Shown here piece by piece: positions 1 to 6,897 of a stretch of 27,940 bases of DNA. The notes under the pieces were generated by a model that did no database searches, was not told the origin of the DNA, and saw only the letters and a list, made by a program, of their open reading frames with translations. Position 1 is the stretch's first letter. Each line of letters opens with the position of its first letter. This DNA is from a virus, in IMG/VR virus record IMGVR_UViG_3300025138_000262, positions 1 through 27,940 of that record, one strand, 5' to 3'. Made by a program: the position numbers and the translations under genes.

Positions 1-2463
1 CCAGGATTAGTAAGTGGAAGTGTTCAAATACTACCAGATCTTGAATTAGAAAAAGTAGATAATGATAATACCTTAGATAAAGTATTAGTAAGAGATGCAA
101 CCACAGGAATTATAAAACAAAGAGATGCTTCTAGTATATCACCACCAATTGGTAGTGGTACATTATATAGATTACCGTTATGGACTCCCGATGGTACTAC
201 ATTGGGTGATTCACTTTTAATTCAAGATGGAGATGTAAGCACTCCAGCTACTCAAGTTACAAATGATGGTATATTAATAAATACAGGAGTTGTAAAACTA
301 GACTCTGTTGCTAATGACGATTCATTAGTGCAGGTATTAGTAAGAGATACTGCTAACTCTAATGAAATAAAATATAGAGCTGCATCTAGCATTAAACCTC
401 AAGTTGGTTTTGATACATTAGCTATGACACCAGATGGATGGGCTTCTGCTGATGGAAACTTTAATGCTTTTGTAAATCTAGATGATTCAGTTACAGCAAT
501 TAAAAACATAAATAATATGACATGGCTTGTTGATGGTGACAGAGTCGTTGTTATTGCAGCAAATAATAAAACAGGCACAATATTAGCAGATAGTGTCCTT
601 AGATTTAAAGATTGGGTATATCCAGGAGCAGGTGGTAGACTAGTAACCAATTTTGGTTCATGGGTTCCGTCATCTTCTGATTTAGCATATCCTACTGCAA
701 CTCTTTTATACGGAGAAAAAGTTAAGTTTAAAGCAGAAATGTATGATATACCATCTACTACAAATAGTCAATTAAATTGGGATGCTTGTTGTAAAATATT
801 CTCAGCAAATCTTTGTCCAACAGGATCAAATGGATCTACAACAATGGATGAAGATACTACTTTTACAGGCGCATTTAATGGTATTGATGATGGGTATGGA
901 GGTTATGGTTTAACATATTCAATTGTAACTCCACCAAGTAATGGTAGTGTAACAATTACTAATGCAAGTACAGGTGCTTTTACATATACACCAACTGCTA
1001 ACTACTTTGGTACGGATAGTGTAACATGGAAAGTAAATGATGGATATTGTGATAGTATAGATTATACTTTTACTTTTACAATTAATGCTACAGATGATGC
1101 ACCAAGATGGACATCAAGTGATCCAGTAACACTTAATACATATCCAACTTTAACTGGAGGAGATGCATGGACATACAGTTGGACTGTAGCAGATGATGAT
1201 ACTGCATGTGCTAGTTTAACATTCCCATCACAAACAATACCTAGCTGGTTAACATTTACTAATAATGGAGATTGTACAGGTACATTATCCGGTACATATC
1301 CTACCGCAGGAGGTAATTTTGCAGTACAATTAAATGTATCTGATGGAACTGACACTGCTTCACAATCTTTTAATATTGGAGGATTAGCAGTAACCGAGGA
1401 TACTTACTTTGTAAATTGGTTTGATGGTTCCGGATCTATGGATACTACAGGAGCAATACTTTCTGCAAATTCTAGTACACCATTAGTTAGGTGTCAATCT
1501 AATGGTGCAGGTAGTGGTACAGTAGCCTTGACAGTACAAGCAGGATCAGCAACAGCTAATGTAGGAATATATGTAGATGATACTGGAGGTAATGGATATA
1601 AGGCATTTAAACTTTTAGTACCTGGTATGACAGTTTCAGGAACAGGTATAGCTGCGGGAACTACAATTGCAACGGTTAGTAATCAGAATATAACATTAAG
1701 TGCTGCTCATACTACTAGTACTGGAGATATAATTACCTTTGCTAGAACAACTGCCCAAAAGACCACTGATTATAATGATGGATCTACTTTTAGAAATTTA
1801 TTACAAGATTTCTATGCTACAGGCGGAACTGAAGCATCAGGTAATACAAATTCAGCAACCAATGGGGCTGATGAATATGATAGTCATGTTTTCTTTGGTT
1901 GGGATGGATATAATGCTGAAGGTAATGGTGAAAGACAAATACAATATTTAGCTAACTTAGGTAATCCAATTACTGGAGCAGGTACTAAATTTCCAAGTGC
2001 TTCTACAGTTGTAGTAATGGCATGGGGTGATGAATCAGATGACTGGTATACTTCAGGTGGTACACCATTTGCAAGTCAAACTTCAGTACAAGGAGCTAGA
2101 GTTGCAGCTGATGTAGGAGAAGTACAAACTTTTATTCAAGATGCAGAAGCTGATGCATCAAATAATTCAATATATAGAGGTATTTGGTTTAGTGTAGGTA
2201 ATAGTAATACTGATTACAGAAATATAGGTCAAGGATTACAAAATGGTATTAGCCCAGCATCACAATTTTCATCTACTGGTTGGAATAATGGTTCTTTACT
2301 TGTAGGTAATTCATCTGGCACTCCAACTAGAATACAATATGCAGGACAAACAGGAGATACAGATTATGTAAATGGTGTTGCTGCTAATAATGCAGTTACA
2401 GGATATTATAGAGGCGTGGTACTTGCTAAATTACAAGATAGCGGATTTTCAACTTTAACATAA
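1..2463 (+). CDS. Large tail-fibre/adhesin-type structural protein (5' end outside window)
   Basis: The reading frame is open from base 1 to the TAA at 2461-2463, so the gene starts upstream and about 820 residues of its C-terminal part are visible; the TTG at 202 is not a real start. In order it shows: two copies of a ~30-residue motif ending LVRD..(x)n..K.R..SSI (nt 52-138 and 295-393); a cadherin-like/tandem-95 type domain (about nt 838-1095, with DEDTTFTGAF, a TYSIVTPPSNGSV-like strand and NYFGTDSVTWKVNDG); an Ig-like (He_PIG-like) domain (about 1099-1380, IPSWLTFTNNGDCTGTLSGT); then a VWA-like part with a DGSGS metal-site motif (nt 1423-1437) and a VVVMAWGDES strand (about 2005-2035). 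A GMTVSGTGIAAGTT beta segment (about 1624-1700) lies between these. Such domain strings are typical of phage tail fibres or receptor-binding proteins. It is the only structural-type gene here and is opposite to the replication genes. The function is inferred from domains; the receptor is unknown. Confidence 0.8.
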   Translation, partial: PGLVSGSVQILPDLELEKVDNDNTLDKVLVRDATTGIIKQRDASSISPPIGSGTLYRLPLWTPDGTTLGDSLLIQDGDVSTPATQVTNDGILINTGVVKLDSVANDDSLVQVLVRDTANSNEIKYRAASSIKPQVGFDTLAMTPDGWASADGNFNAFVNLDDSVTAIKNINNMTWLVDGDRVVVIAANNKTGTILADSVLRFKDWVYPGAGGRLVTNFGSWVPSSSDLAYPTATLLYGEKVKFKAEMYDIPSTTNSQLNWDACCKIFSANLCPTGSNGSTTMDEDTTFTGAFNGIDDGYGGYGLTYSIVTPPSNGSVTITNASTGAFTYTPTANYFGTDSVTWKVNDGYCDSIDYTFTFTINATDDAPRWTSSDPVTLNTYPTLTGGDAWTYSWTVADDDTACASLTFPSQTIPSWLTFTNNGDCTGTLSGTYPTAGGNFAVQLNVSDGTDTASQSFNIGGLAVTEDTYFVNWFDGSGSMDTTGAILSANSSTPLVRCQSNGAGSGTVALTVQAGSATANVGIYVDDTGGNGYKAFKLLVPGMTVSGTGIAAGTTIATVSNQNITLSAAHTTSTGDIITFARTTAQKTTDYNDGSTFRNLLQDFYATGGTEASGNTNSATNGADEYDSHVFFGWDGYNAEGNGERQIQYLANLGNPITGAGTKFPSASTVVVMAWGDESDDWYTSGGTPFASQTSVQGARVAADVGEVQTFIQDAEADASNNSIYRGIWFSVGNSNTDYRNIGQGLQNGISPASQFSSTGWNNGSLLVGNSSGTPTRIQYAGQTGDTDYVNGVAANNAVTGYYRGVVLAKLQDSGFSTLT
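52..393 (+). repeat. Two copies of a ~30-residue repeat within the fibre protein
   Basis: Copy 1 is nt 52-138 and copy 2 is nt 295-393. Both encode K(V/L)D, then an Asn/Asp-rich turn, then VLVRD, then a short variable stretch, then IK(Q/Y)R and a final SSI. The copies are about 155 bases apart and diverged at DNA level. More copies may lie upstream of the window. Short repeats of this type are common in the shaft of phage fibres. Confidence 0.6.
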
Positions 2464-2469
2464 CCCATA

Positions 2470-2525
2470 GGAGAAGGGGAATAAACATTTTACATTGTCT
2501 TATTCCCCTATTGGTTTATTTCTCC
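2470..2525. terminator. Bidirectional stem-loop terminator between convergent transcription units
   Basis: A perfect 10-bp stem pairs 2475-2484 (AGGGGAATAA) with 2500-2509 (TTATTCCCCT) around a 15-nt loop. A second, outer pairing joins GGAGAA (2470-2475) to TTCTCC (2520-2525). It lies 7-60 bases after the fibre stop codon and downstream of the minus-strand genes ending at 2530/2610, so it can end transcription from both sides. T-rich sequence flanks it but there is no pure T run. Confidence 0.65.
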
Positions 2526-2529
2526 CAGA

Positions 2530-2607
2530 TTAATAATTATCTAAATCATTATTATGAGTGATATAAAAACAAAATACAATACCAAAAATTATTAAGGTCC
2601 ATATCAT
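2530..2607 (-). CDS. Putative 25-aa single-membrane-span peptide
   Basis: The ATG at 2607 begins 2 bases after the stop codon of the DUF932-like gene (TAA at 2612-2610). The product starts MIWTLIIFGIVFCFYI and ends in the polar tail THNNDLDNY. The first 16 residues form one hydrophobic helix, long enough to be membrane-inserted. It is the last frame before the terminator hairpin at 2470-2525, as expected for a last gene in an operon. No clear ribosome-binding site is visible, which is normal for Bacteroidetes. A frame this short can occur by chance; the tight spacing and hydrophobic pattern are the only support. Function unknown. Confidence 0.35.
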   Translation of the reverse strand: MIWTLIIFGIVFCFYITHNNDLDNY

Positions 2608-2609
2608 TT

Positions 2610-3509
2610 TTATCTGCCCATAAATACATCTTGAATTAACCTTTTTTCTGTAACATCTTCATCTATTTCTATAGCAAAATCAGTGTCTGCCATAGTAATA
2701 TCTAATTCAATGTTATTATGATTTAACTCATAATTTTTAATATTATTAGGATTCAAAGATTGATTGTTTAAACACTCAATTGTCATAAAATCATGAAAAT
2801 TTTGTTGATCATTTAACCAATCTCTAGGATGAGCTTTCTTTAATGAATGTGTAACATGATTGTAAAAGGCCCAAGCACTAGCATTAATTTCTGTTTCACC
2901 ATAATCAAAAGAGGGTTTATCCATTTCACTTTTTAAACATGACATCTGTTGAGTATCAAGTAAATCTTCTTCAATGAATAATCTACCTGCAAGTTCGGAT
3001 TGTTGTTTACAATTCAAACTGATAGATTTTAAAGCATCTTTGTCTGTTATTAATCTTTTATAATACTTTTCACCATTTTTAATTTGGCTAGCAATTTGGT
3101 TTCTTACATCCATATCTGCAGATCCTGTATGTTTTCTTTTAAAATTAAACATATCTCCGGCCATCATTCCATTGGAGCATACTTTTACATAAGCTCCAAT
3201 AGAACATTGAAATCTGGTGCTTTTGTCATAAGAATTTGTCCAAGAAAACATCATTCCTAATTCCTTTTCATTGTTGATTAGGGTGTCTGTGCTGTTAGGT
3301 ATAATATAATATATACCTCTTGCAACATTTGCATTCATGTTACATATATATAACTGTTCTGTAATGTTAAATCCACTATTTTCTAGTAGAGTTAAAGTGT
3401 TGTCAATTACCGTCTTATGCGGTATGACTGTATAGCTCTTACCATGATTTGGTAAGGGTGCATTTTCCAGATAACTTCTGGTTTGTGATGATGGTTTTTT
3501 GTAACCCAT
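2610..3509 (-). CDS. DUF932-like phage/plasmid protein
   Basis: The product is 299 aa. Residues 89-115 carry the pattern SWTNSYDKS ... G.YVKVCSNGM, which I recognise as the core of the DUF932 (phage/plasmid-like protein) family, found widely on phages and plasmids. Its biochemical role is not established; links to replication or to countering host defence have been suggested for relatives. The segment after residue 200 is acidic and variable and ends in IDEDVTEKRLIQDVFMGR. The ATG at 3509 is the only start that keeps the basic N-terminus. It is followed directly by a possible tiny membrane peptide and the shared terminator, so it lies at the end of its operon. The family call is by motif; function is unknown. 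Confidence 0.65.
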   Translation of the reverse strand: MGYKKPSSQTRSYLENAPLPNHGKSYTVIPHKTVIDNTLTLLENSGFNITEQLYICNMNANVARGIYYIIPNSTDTLINNEKELGMMFSWTNSYDKSTRFQCSIGAYVKVCSNGMMAGDMFNFKRKHTGSADMDVRNQIASQIKNGEKYYKRLITDKDALKSISLNCKQQSELAGRLFIEEDLLDTQQMSCLKSEMDKPSFDYGETEINASAWAFYNHVTHSLKKAHPRDWLNDQQNFHDFMTIECLNNQSLNPNNIKNYELNHNNIELDITMADTDFAIEIDEDVTEKRLIQDVFMGR

Positions 3510-3560
3510 AGTATTAAACTTTTAAGGTGTAAATATAATAAATTAATCTGACTCAGCAAA

Positions 3561-3896
3561 TTAATATCCTTTTTCTTTAAGGAATTTTTTGACACAGGCA
3601 GGACAAGGTTTTATGTTTTTACTTATCCATATTAAATAATTGATAGGTATCTGACTAGGTTTTTTACCTTTGTACTTACCAAATCTTAATGTTGGTTTGT
3701 TATCAGGTTTTAATAGTCTTGTGTTTCCTTCTTGATTCCAAGAATTTCTAAATGAATATTGTCTATTATCATGTGTTACTGAGATTTTTTCTTTGATAGA
3801 TTTATTAACTTTAGAAATTGGTATTTTAAAATATTCTGAGGCTAGTTTTTTTGACTCAAACTGTTGACGGGTTTTCCATTCAATTATAGTAATCAT
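3561..3896 (-). CDS. Small protein with NUMOD1-like HTH and DUF3820-like C-terminus
   Basis: The product is 111 aa. Residues ~14-48 (SKKLASEYFKIPISKVNKSI, then a short basic strand ending in QYSFR) resemble the NUMOD1 DNA-binding helix-turn-helix often attached to homing endonucleases. Residues ~70-95 (LRFGKYKGKKPSQIP..YL.WI) match the DUF3820 pattern FGKYKG.....P..YL.W. A CPAC pair lies at ~98-101 near the C-terminus. No nuclease catalytic motif is visible. It may be a DNA-binding remnant of a homing-type protein or a small regulator. A strong hairpin (3900-3926) ends three bases before its ATG. Both domain calls are by eye. Confidence 0.6.
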   Translation of the reverse strand: MITIIEWKTRQQFESKKLASEYFKIPISKVNKSIKEKISVTHDNRQYSFRNSWNQEGNTRLLKPDNKPTLRFGKYKGKKPSQIPINYLIWISKNIKPCPACVKKFLKEKGY

Positions 3897-3899
3897 ATT

Positions 3900-3926
3900 G
3901 GAGAGTCTTTTATTATAAGACCCTCC
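3900..3926 (-). promoter_or_regulatory. Stem-loop directly upstream of the start codon at 3896
   Basis: Read on the minus strand, GGAGGGTCTT (3926-3917) pairs with AAGACTCTCC (3909-3900): ten base pairs including one G-U, closing a 7-nt loop. It sits between the polymerase stop (3945) and the ATG at 3896, with only three bases between the stem and the ATG. There is no T run after it, so it is a weak terminator candidate. Its position fits control of translation initiation, RNA processing between the two genes, or attenuation. Confidence 0.55.
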
Positions 3927-3944
3927 GTTAAAGGTTTATACATA

Positions 3945-5609
3945 TTAAAATAATTTTAATTGATTATTATTTATAGTGATAATACTATTGATCTCAGATT
4001 CTATAGCTTGCATATAATAAGACTTATTGATATTATAGTTTTCCCATTTAGGTTCTACGGTCATCTTATTAAATACAGTTTGTAGCCACTGGCCTGATTC
4101 TAATTGTATTTCTCTTCCATCTGTTTTATTTACTTTAACTATTTTTTTACCTATAGAAGATATAAAATATCTATTTATTTTTTGTAATTCATCTTCTACT
4201 AAAGAACCATTTTTTATATGTCTGGCTATTTGCTTCCAATCTCCTTTAGATTTTCCACCAATACAATAGTCTAATATATTTTTATTCTTATTTAAATAGT
4301 CTTCAGGCAATATATCATGTACAAAGTATTGATAAATAGCTTTAGGTATAACTAACTTAGATTTGTTTTTATGTAATTGTAATTCATGGAAGTCAAAACG
4401 GCCTTTGAGTTTAACAGGAGCATAACTAAACTTATCATTCTTTACTTTAAATAAGTAATGAGGCTGTTTTTGTTTAACTTCTCTCCATTTAGTGATATCT
4501 ACATCTATATAGTTATTCACACCAATATAATTATTGACATCAGCAAGCACCAATTTTTGGTATTCATCATGTTCAAGATTTAAATTGGTTTTGTCTTCCC
4601 ACTCTTTACATATTTCCATATAAAGATCTATATACTCCCTAGGTATTATAGTCTCAACACCATCTGTGTTTTGTAATAAAGCTACAGCACCCGGTATTCT
4701 TTCCATAATTTGTTCATATAACATCATAAGAGTCAATTGACCATTAATAGTTATACGTAAACAAAGTTCAGGATCATAAAAGAAACTGTTTACATCATTA
4801 CTAAGGCCAAAAGTAGAGTTAAGTATAATCTTATATACATAATTCATTGGATTACTCTTAGGAATCTTCTTACGCTCTTCAAAGAACCATTCATATTGAT
4901 TACAAAACTCATCTTTTGGAAAGTGTTCTGGTGACCATTTATTTTTAATAGCAAGATTAGGATAAAAACTAGTAACGTCTGACGACATTATAACTAAATC
5001 TTCTGTACTTTCATACATTCCTTTACTATTAGCACCATGCGCACCACCTAAACCAAAATGTGTTTTAACATCTTTATAATCTATATAATATTTAAATCCT
5101 CCTTTTAAGCTTGCCGCATCTACTTCAAGTGTTTTAAATCTATCATGTAAAGTTTTAAACTCATCTGAGGTAAAAGAAACACAAGGTAAAATTATATCTT
5201 TTACTTTGATTGTATCTCTATAAGTTCTCATCTTCCTTAAATCTTTTTTAGGGATATTTAAATTTCTAGATAAATAATAACCAAATATTTCTTTACTAAT
5301 TCTTGGTTCTGAGGCGCTAAACATATTTATACCATATGTTTTTGTTAATTCCTTTCTTAATCCAATCTGTGATTTAGCTCTATTATATACTTCTTTAGTT
5401 GATCTAACATCATTAACACAATATTCTAAGATAACATCTATTTCTTTTTGTGTAGTTATCTCTGTCTCATGATGTATAGGCATATCAAGAATGTTTTCCC
5501 AATCCATACTATACTGGATCCACTTCAGACTAGAACGTTTAGCCGGGTTGTCCCAATGATGTAGTTTAAATACATCTATTTGGCTTACAATGATGTAGTT
5601 TAAATACAT
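3945..5609 (-). CDS. Family B DNA polymerase, exonuclease motif III plus polymerase domain (separated from its N-terminus by a frameshift)
   Basis: The 554-aa frame carries Exo III (YCVND, residues 63-67), polymerase motif A (DVTSFYPNLA, 211-220; catalytic D211), motif B (KIILNSTFG, 260-268) and motif C as NTDG (314-317; D316), which stands for the usual DTD. The segment FGLGGAHGA (185-193) precedes motif A. It is the phage replicative polymerase by content. Exo motifs I and II are in the preceding frame (5566-5970). Its apparent start at 5609 lies inside the second copy of a 34-bp tandem duplication (5554-5621); the first seven residues are out of frame with the ancestral protein and homologous sequence begins at SQIDVFKLHH. 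Removing one copy joins the frames into one protein of about 670 aa. It could be a mutant, a true two-subunit enzyme or an assembly error. Confidence 0.85.
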   Translation of the reverse strand: MYLNYIIVSQIDVFKLHHWDNPAKRSSLKWIQYSMDWENILDMPIHHETEITTQKEIDVILEYCVNDVRSTKEVYNRAKSQIGLRKELTKTYGINMFSASEPRISKEIFGYYLSRNLNIPKKDLRKMRTYRDTIKVKDIILPCVSFTSDEFKTLHDRFKTLEVDAASLKGGFKYYIDYKDVKTHFGLGGAHGANSKGMYESTEDLVIMSSDVTSFYPNLAIKNKWSPEHFPKDEFCNQYEWFFEERKKIPKSNPMNYVYKIILNSTFGLSNDVNSFFYDPELCLRITINGQLTLMMLYEQIMERIPGAVALLQNTDGVETIIPREYIDLYMEICKEWEDKTNLNLEHDEYQKLVLADVNNYIGVNNYIDVDITKWREVKQKQPHYLFKVKNDKFSYAPVKLKGRFDFHELQLHKNKSKLVIPKAIYQYFVHDILPEDYLNKNKNILDYCIGGKSKGDWKQIARHIKNGSLVEDELQKINRYFISSIGKKIVKVNKTDGREIQLESGQWLQTVFNKMTVEPKWENYNINKSYYMQAIESEINSIITINNNQLKLF

Positions 5610-5621
5610 CTATTTGGCTTA
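5554..5621. repeat. Perfect 34-bp tandem duplication inside the polymerase gene
   Basis: Bases 5554-5587 and 5588-5621 are identical over all 34 bases. Each copy holds a 19-nt imperfect palindrome (5558-5576 and 5592-5610; GATGTA..TTTAAA..TACATC). Because 34 is not a multiple of three, the second copy shifts the reading frame. On the minus strand both frames encode SQIDVFKLHH, once at the end of the exonuclease frame and once at the start of the polymerase frame, which shows directly that the sequence was duplicated within a continuous gene. Confidence 0.95.
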
Positions 5622-5970
5622 TCTTCATTTTCCATTGTGGATAATCACTAAATTCTTTTGCATTAGACTTTTGAATACAACGTTGCGCATACTTATAAAT
5701 TATATTTGCAACTTCACAGCCACTTAAATTAAGCCAGCTTTTATGATTATCAAGTATATAGTGAGTGACCTGGCCATCAAAAGCTAATCCGTTGTAAGAT
5801 ATATGCCACTCTTTATTATTAATGTTTTCATTAAGAAAACTTATAAAATCATTAAGATCATTACGGAGGTCATGTACAACAAAGACTTTAGTTTCTGTAG
5901 TCTTATAATGTTCAAATACCCCAGTAAAACAATTCTTTAATGTTTCATAATCCATTACCCAATGTCTCAT
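5566..5970 (-). CDS. DnaQ-like 3'-5' exonuclease part of the family B polymerase (N-terminal fragment)
   Basis: The product is 134 aa. Exo motif I is DYE (D7, E9) and Exo II is NGLAFD (N60, D65), the metal-binding set of a proofreading exonuclease. Exo III and the conserved tyrosine are missing here and found in the next frame. The last nine residues (after LHH: CKPNRCI) are a frameshift tail produced by the 34-bp duplication and stop at TAA 5568-5566. Its ATG (5970) overlaps the stop of the upstream HTH gene as ATGA, so the two are probably translationally coupled. Alone, the fragment lacks a full active site; it could only work by pairing with the downstream product or if a frameshift event joins them. 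Confidence 0.85.
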   Translation of the reverse strand: MRHWVMDYETLKNCFTGVFEHYKTTETKVFVVHDLRNDLNDFISFLNENINNKEWHISYNGLAFDGQVTHYILDNHKSWLNLSGCEVANIIYKYAQRCIQKSNAKEFSDYPQWKMKISQIDVFKLHHCKPNRCI

Positions 5971-6134
5971 GCTTTTTCTTTTTTAGTAGGTGTGTGTAAA
6001 CCAAGTTCAATTCTATAATTATAAAGAGTTTTAGATGTAACACCTAGAGCTGCGGCAGCAGTTTCAAGACAGGGATGTCTTTTTATTGCCAACTTCATTA
6101 CTCTTATTCTCATTTGATCTATTGTCTCTATCAT
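5967..6134 (-). CDS. 55-aa Fis-type helix-turn-helix protein
   Basis: The frame runs ATG 6134 to TGA 5969-5967. Residues ~17-45 read LAIKRHPCLETAAAALGVTS followed by KTLYNYRIELGL. This is the Fis/NtrC C-terminal HTH pattern (HTH_8): a first helix, then an AA..LG..S..T.Y...... recognition helix. The protein is almost only this DNA-binding domain with a basic tail (TPTKKEKA). Its stop overlaps the start of the polymerase exonuclease frame (ATGA), and its 5' part overlaps the previous gene's 3' end by 71 bases in another frame. The position suggests a regulator or DNA-bending factor made together with the polymerase. The start could also be M8 (6113) or M13 (6098). Confidence 0.7.
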   Translation of the reverse strand: MIETIDQMRIRVMKLAIKRHPCLETAAAALGVTSKTLYNYRIELGLHTPTKKEKA

Positions 6135-6405
6135 CATTATAGTTTTTAATTGCCACGGATTTAGCTTCAGCTAATAGATCCATTATACAATCATATATGC
6201 TTTCAACAGCTTTTAATTGATCAGGATCTAAAGTTTTATTTATTTCCTTATCATATTTATTTACAGATTGTATGACTTGTTTTACTCTATATTTTACTTT
6301 ATGTTTATGTAGAAATTGTAAACCATGTACAGTTTCGGCCATGCATTTATTTAATGCAAATAATATATTTACTTCTAATGATTCTTCTGCGCTTAATTCA
6401 GCCAT
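6064..6405 (-). CDS. Hypothetical helical protein, 113 aa
   Basis: I chose the ATG at 6405 (MAELSAEESLEVNILFALNK) because the longer frame to 6426 would need a TTG start. The product looks fully alpha-helical, with charged and hydrophobic residues alternating in coiled-coil-like fashion and an Asn/Asp/Arg-rich tail (DDRDNRSNENKS). I recognise no family. Its last 71 bases overlap the start of the Fis-type HTH gene in a different frame, and a possible terminator lies just upstream at 6429-6450, so it may begin a new transcription unit that includes the HTH protein and the polymerase. Confidence 0.6.
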   Translation of the reverse strand: MAELSAEESLEVNILFALNKCMAETVHGLQFLHKHKVKYRVKQVIQSVNKYDKEINKTLDPDQLKAVESIYDCIMDLLAEAKSVAIKNYNDDRDNRSNENKSNEVGNKKTSLS

Positions 6406-6428
6406 ATAATTATTTATTAGTGCCAAAA

Positions 6429-6450
6429 AAACCCCAAATCAATGAGGTTT
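6429..6450 (-). terminator. Possible weak terminator after the 6479-6895 gene
   Basis: On the minus strand AAACC (6450-6446) can pair with GGTTT (6433-6429), and the 3' arm runs into TTTT (6428-6425). The stem is only five pairs with a 12-nt loop, so it is weak. It lies 29 bases after the stop codon of the long operon that begins at 13780, and the 50-base gap contrasts with the near-zero gaps upstream. Confidence 0.35.
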
Positions 6451-6478
6451 CCTTTTTAATCAGTACCGATACAACGAA

Positions 6479-6895
6479 CTACTGACCAGGTAAGATAAGA
6501 TTAGATACTTTAGTTTCTTTTACATCAACAAAATATTGTTGCCAATCAAATTGCTCAGCGTTTATAGCAAACATATTAATTAGTAATTCAATATCATTTT
6601 TATCAGTAAGATAAAATTCTGAAAATGTATCAACCAATCTTCTCTCTTCTTTAACAGTTTTACCTGTCTGTGGATTTGGATTTTTTAATCTTTGTGGTTC
6701 ACCATTATCATCAAGTCTTGGTACCATATGATATGATTGTTTCATCACTTTACTGATGACTGCTAAAATGCCTGATGTTGGGTCAAACATAGCTTCTGTG
6801 TATGGTGAGTCCATGCTCACTGGAATTAATGTAAATGATTTAGCGTTTCTAAAAGTAGAATTTACTAACATCATATTCTGTCCTATTTGTGCCAT
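6479..6895 (-). CDS. Hypothetical protein, 138 aa, last gene of the MoxR/VWA operon
   Basis: The sequence begins MAQIGQNMMLVNSTFRNAKS and has a middle segment SPYTEAMFDPTSGILAVISK that looks beta-rich, a proline/basic loop (QRLKNPNPQTGKTVKEERR), and an acidic helical end (DIELLINMFAINAEQFDWQQ). I do not recognise a family. There is no signal peptide or membrane span. It follows the 194-aa gene with a 2-base gap and is the last gene before a possible terminator. Its place at the end of a string of near-contiguous genes with the MoxR/VWA pair suggests it belongs to the same functional unit. Confidence 0.7.
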   Translation of the reverse strand: MAQIGQNMMLVNSTFRNAKSFTLIPVSMDSPYTEAMFDPTSGILAVISKVMKQSYHMVPRLDDNGEPQRLKNPNPQTGKTVKEERRLVDTFSEFYLTDKNDIELLINMFAINAEQFDWQQYFVDVKETKVSNLILPGQ

Positions 6896-6897
6896 TA

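Noticed and set aside
202-204. TTG as the start of the fibre gene
   Set aside because: The same frame is open back to base 1 and encodes a repeat copy (nt 52-138) matching a later copy, so the gene clearly begins upstream of the window.
1062-1355. Long minus-strand open frames opposite the fibre gene (also 399-650)
   Set aside because: They are antisense shadows of a gene with clear domains and have no protein features of their own.
3407-3595. Basic 62-aa minus-strand frame between the DUF932-like and DUF3820-like genes
   Set aside because: Most of it overlaps the two better-supported genes in another frame, and its Lys/Asn/His-rich composition is that of a shadow frame.
5554-5621. The 34-bp direct repeats as phage attachment sites or remnants of an inserted intron or intein
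   Set aside because: The copies are directly adjacent with nothing between them, so no element is flanked and a simple tandem duplication explains them.
5636-5644. Perfect DnaA box (TTATCCACA on the minus strand)
   Set aside because: It lies inside the exonuclease coding frame with only one other looser match (7163-7171) in the window, so there is no cluster; one or two hits in 28 kb of AT-rich DNA are close to chance.
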